DNA of 7,121 bases from JAVBKA01 sp031546715 (GTDB taxonomy: Bacteria > Bacillota > Clostridia > Oscillospirales > UBA929), in NCBI GenBank assembly GCA_031546715.1, contig JAVBKA010000127.1, forward strand, positions 1-7,121. The letters run 5' to 3'. The first letter of the stretch is position 1, and every line of letters starts with the position of its first letter. The notes under the pieces were generated by a model, which saw nothing but the letters and a program-made list of their open reading frames with translations, made no database searches and was not told the DNA's origin. Shown here in pieces: positions 6,178 through 7,121 of this stretch. A program made the position numbers and the translations under genes.

Positions 6178-6999
6178 CTATTTTTTAACAACAGGAATTT
6201 GAAGCTCCGTCAGGTAGTTAGCGGGGTCAGACTGGTCTTGAGGGGACGCAATGGCTAGACCGCGCATACTTCCCGCAAACTCGTAACCGTTGTTTTCCAT
6301 CCATGCGCCTAGCTTTTCTGTAGCAGCGGGAGTTCCTTCGTAAGGTCCGGAGAAACGTATGGTCGCAGCTAATTCAATCGCATCAAGCACTTTGTAGACA
6401 AATTCTCCCATATTTTCCTTTAGTTCAGGCACAGGAACAGCTATTTCAACTTCAACGTCAGACTCTTTGTAATCTTCGTCATGGTAAATCGAGTAGCCTC
6501 CGCCCTCGGTGGAGCATGTTATACCGTTTTTTGCCATAAACGCACCAATCTTCTCCCAAAGCTGAGTTTCCATTTCATAGGACGGGATAACCTCTTTCAA
6601 CGCTAAAACCTTTACGCTGGGTAGCTTCTTTAATTCAACCTCGTAAATCATATTCAAGCTCTCCTCTCTCAATGTGTCGCTCATTTTTATGAGCAATGTC
6701 AGCTTTTCCTGCTCGTTTGCAATAACAGCTTGCAGAGAAACCTTTTTGGAGCGAAGAATCTTGTCCATATAGACCTTGTCTTTAAGATGGGGCAGAATAT
6801 CTCCGATTTCTTCGATGGAAAAGCCCATATCACGAAGCATCACAATGTTTGAAATCAGCGGCATTTGCACTGCGCTGTACATTCTATACCCAGTGAAGCG
6901 ATCAACCTCCGCAGGGTACAGTAGTCCGCATTTTTCATAGTGACGCAGCATACGGGGAGATACACGCACAAGTTTAGAAAACTCTCCTATCTTGAACAC
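6178..6999 (-). CDS. MerR-family regulator with GyrI-like effector domain (BmrR type)
   Basis: Transcription factor of 273 aa. The N-terminal winged helix-turn-helix (1-70) shows IGEFSKLVRVSPRMLRHYEKCGLL and TGYRMYS, the standard MerR DNA-recognition pattern. A charged dimerisation helix follows (about 77-118), then a GyrI-like/AraC-effector-binding domain (about 125-270). That domain includes VEVEIAVPV with E185 and ends in YLTELQIPV with E265, the acidic position used in such folds to hold cationic or amphipathic ligands. There is no metal-binding cysteine cluster, so a small organic ligand, for instance a drug-like cation, is more likely than a metal. The start is GTG at 6999, supported by GGAGG (7008-7012) at 8 nt; an ATG at 7006 is out of frame. 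Its own promoter carries a 19-bp spacer with a centred dyad, so autoregulation is likely. The ligand and any other targets are unknown. Confidence 0.93.
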   Translation of the reverse strand: MFKIGEFSKLVRVSPRMLRHYEKCGLLYPAEVDRFTGYRMYSAVQMPLISNIVMLRDMGFSIEEIGDILPHLKDKVYMDKILRSKKVSLQAVIANEQEKLTLLIKMSDTLREESLNMIYEVELKKLPSVKVLALKEVIPSYEMETQLWEKIGAFMAKNGITCSTEGGGYSIYHDEDYKESDVEVEIAVPVPELKENMGEFVYKVLDAIELAATIRFSGPYEGTPAATEKLGAWMENNGYEFAGSMRGLAIASPQDQSDPANYLTELQIPVVKK

Positions 7000-7007
7000 A
7001 ACTCATT

Positions 7008-7012
7008 CCTCC
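7008..7012 (-). promoter_or_regulatory. Ribosome binding site selecting a GTG start for the MerR gene
   Basis: GGAGG on the minus strand, 8 nt before GTG 6999. An out-of-frame ATG begins 1 nt after the site and would be too close for efficient use, so it should not compete. Confidence 0.75.
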
Positions 7013-7070
7013 AAGCTTTCAGCTCTCTTAGTAACCTCGTGAGCTAAGGTGCAATCTGCTTTGCAATTAC

Positions 7071-7101
7071 AGAATAAGCCTTGACACAGTGTTAAGGTCA
7101 A
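7071..7101 (-). promoter_or_regulatory. MerR-type promoter with 19-bp spacer
   Basis: On the minus strand: -35 TTGACC (7101-7096), a 19-bp spacer and -10 TATTCT (7076-7071). The overlong spacer is the hallmark of promoters that MerR-family proteins activate by DNA distortion. It drives the MerR gene itself, with a leader of about 65 nt. Confidence 0.8.
7079..7097. promoter_or_regulatory. MerR-family operator dyad
   Basis: CCTTGACACAGTGTTAAGG on the plus strand is a 19-bp dyad centred on 7088. Eight of nine base pairs are symmetric; the G/T pair at 7083/7093 breaks it. It fills the spacer between the -35 and -10 boxes, where MerR-family dimers bind. Confidence 0.78.
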
Positions 7102-7121
7102 TAGGGTTTTTGAAATTTTTA

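Noticed and set aside
7021..7048. Mutually exclusive stems in the MerR-gene leader (AGCTC/GAGCT and CTTAG/CTAAG), resembling an attenuator
   Set aside because: Arms are only 5 bp, with large loops, no T tract and no leader peptide; likely chance.
7081..7113. Divergent plus-strand promoter using TTGACA at 7081
   Set aside because: No -10-like hexamer at 16-19 bp; the TTGACA is simply half of the MerR dyad.

Overview
The window reads as chromosomal DNA of a low-to-moderate GC Firmicute, most likely a Clostridia member. The evidence is strong AGGAGG-type Shine-Dalgarno sites, vegetative TTGACA/TATAAT-like promoters, and protein families common in that class: an EF2568-type aminotransferase V, a rhomboid-like membrane protein with a cysteine-rich tail, and a MerR regulator with a GyrI-like domain. 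The genus cannot be fixed from the sequence. I see no phage, IS element, CRISPR array, tRNA or rRNA.

Layout. The plus strand carries three genes. First is a cysteine-desulfurase-like PLP enzyme (14-1144), whose ATGA start hints that it overlaps a gene cut off by the window edge. After a 208-bp gap holding a good sigma-A-type promoter comes a soluble PAS-PAS-HisKA-HATPase-REC-HPt hybrid kinase (1353-3962). Overlapping its stop codon is a rhomboid-fold membrane protein that has lost the protease residues and carries a Cys/His tail (3955-4743). A near-perfect bidirectional hairpin (4746-4790) ends this block and also serves the convergent minus-strand gene.

The minus strand carries three genes, in transcription order: a MerR/GyrI-like drug-sensor type regulator (6999-6178), a class I SAM methyltransferase (6081-5455) and a LURP-one-related protein (5274-4795). 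Each has its own recognisable promoter. The MerR promoter has the 19-bp spacer and centred dyad of a MerR-type operator, so autoregulation is likely. The LURP-one-related gene has a near-consensus promoter with a palindrome over its predicted start point.

How the genes may work together. The kinase and pseudo-rhomboid are almost certainly co-transcribed and translationally coupled. The kinase has no membrane segment, so the membrane partner may be functionally linked to it, but this is inference. The kinase has no DNA-binding output in the window, so its phosphorelay target lies elsewhere. The MerR gene and methyltransferase are neighbours separated by a terminator, and no copy of the MerR operator is visible at the methyltransferase promoter. 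All intergenic stretches are shorter than 300 bases, and the sites I could support in them are listed.
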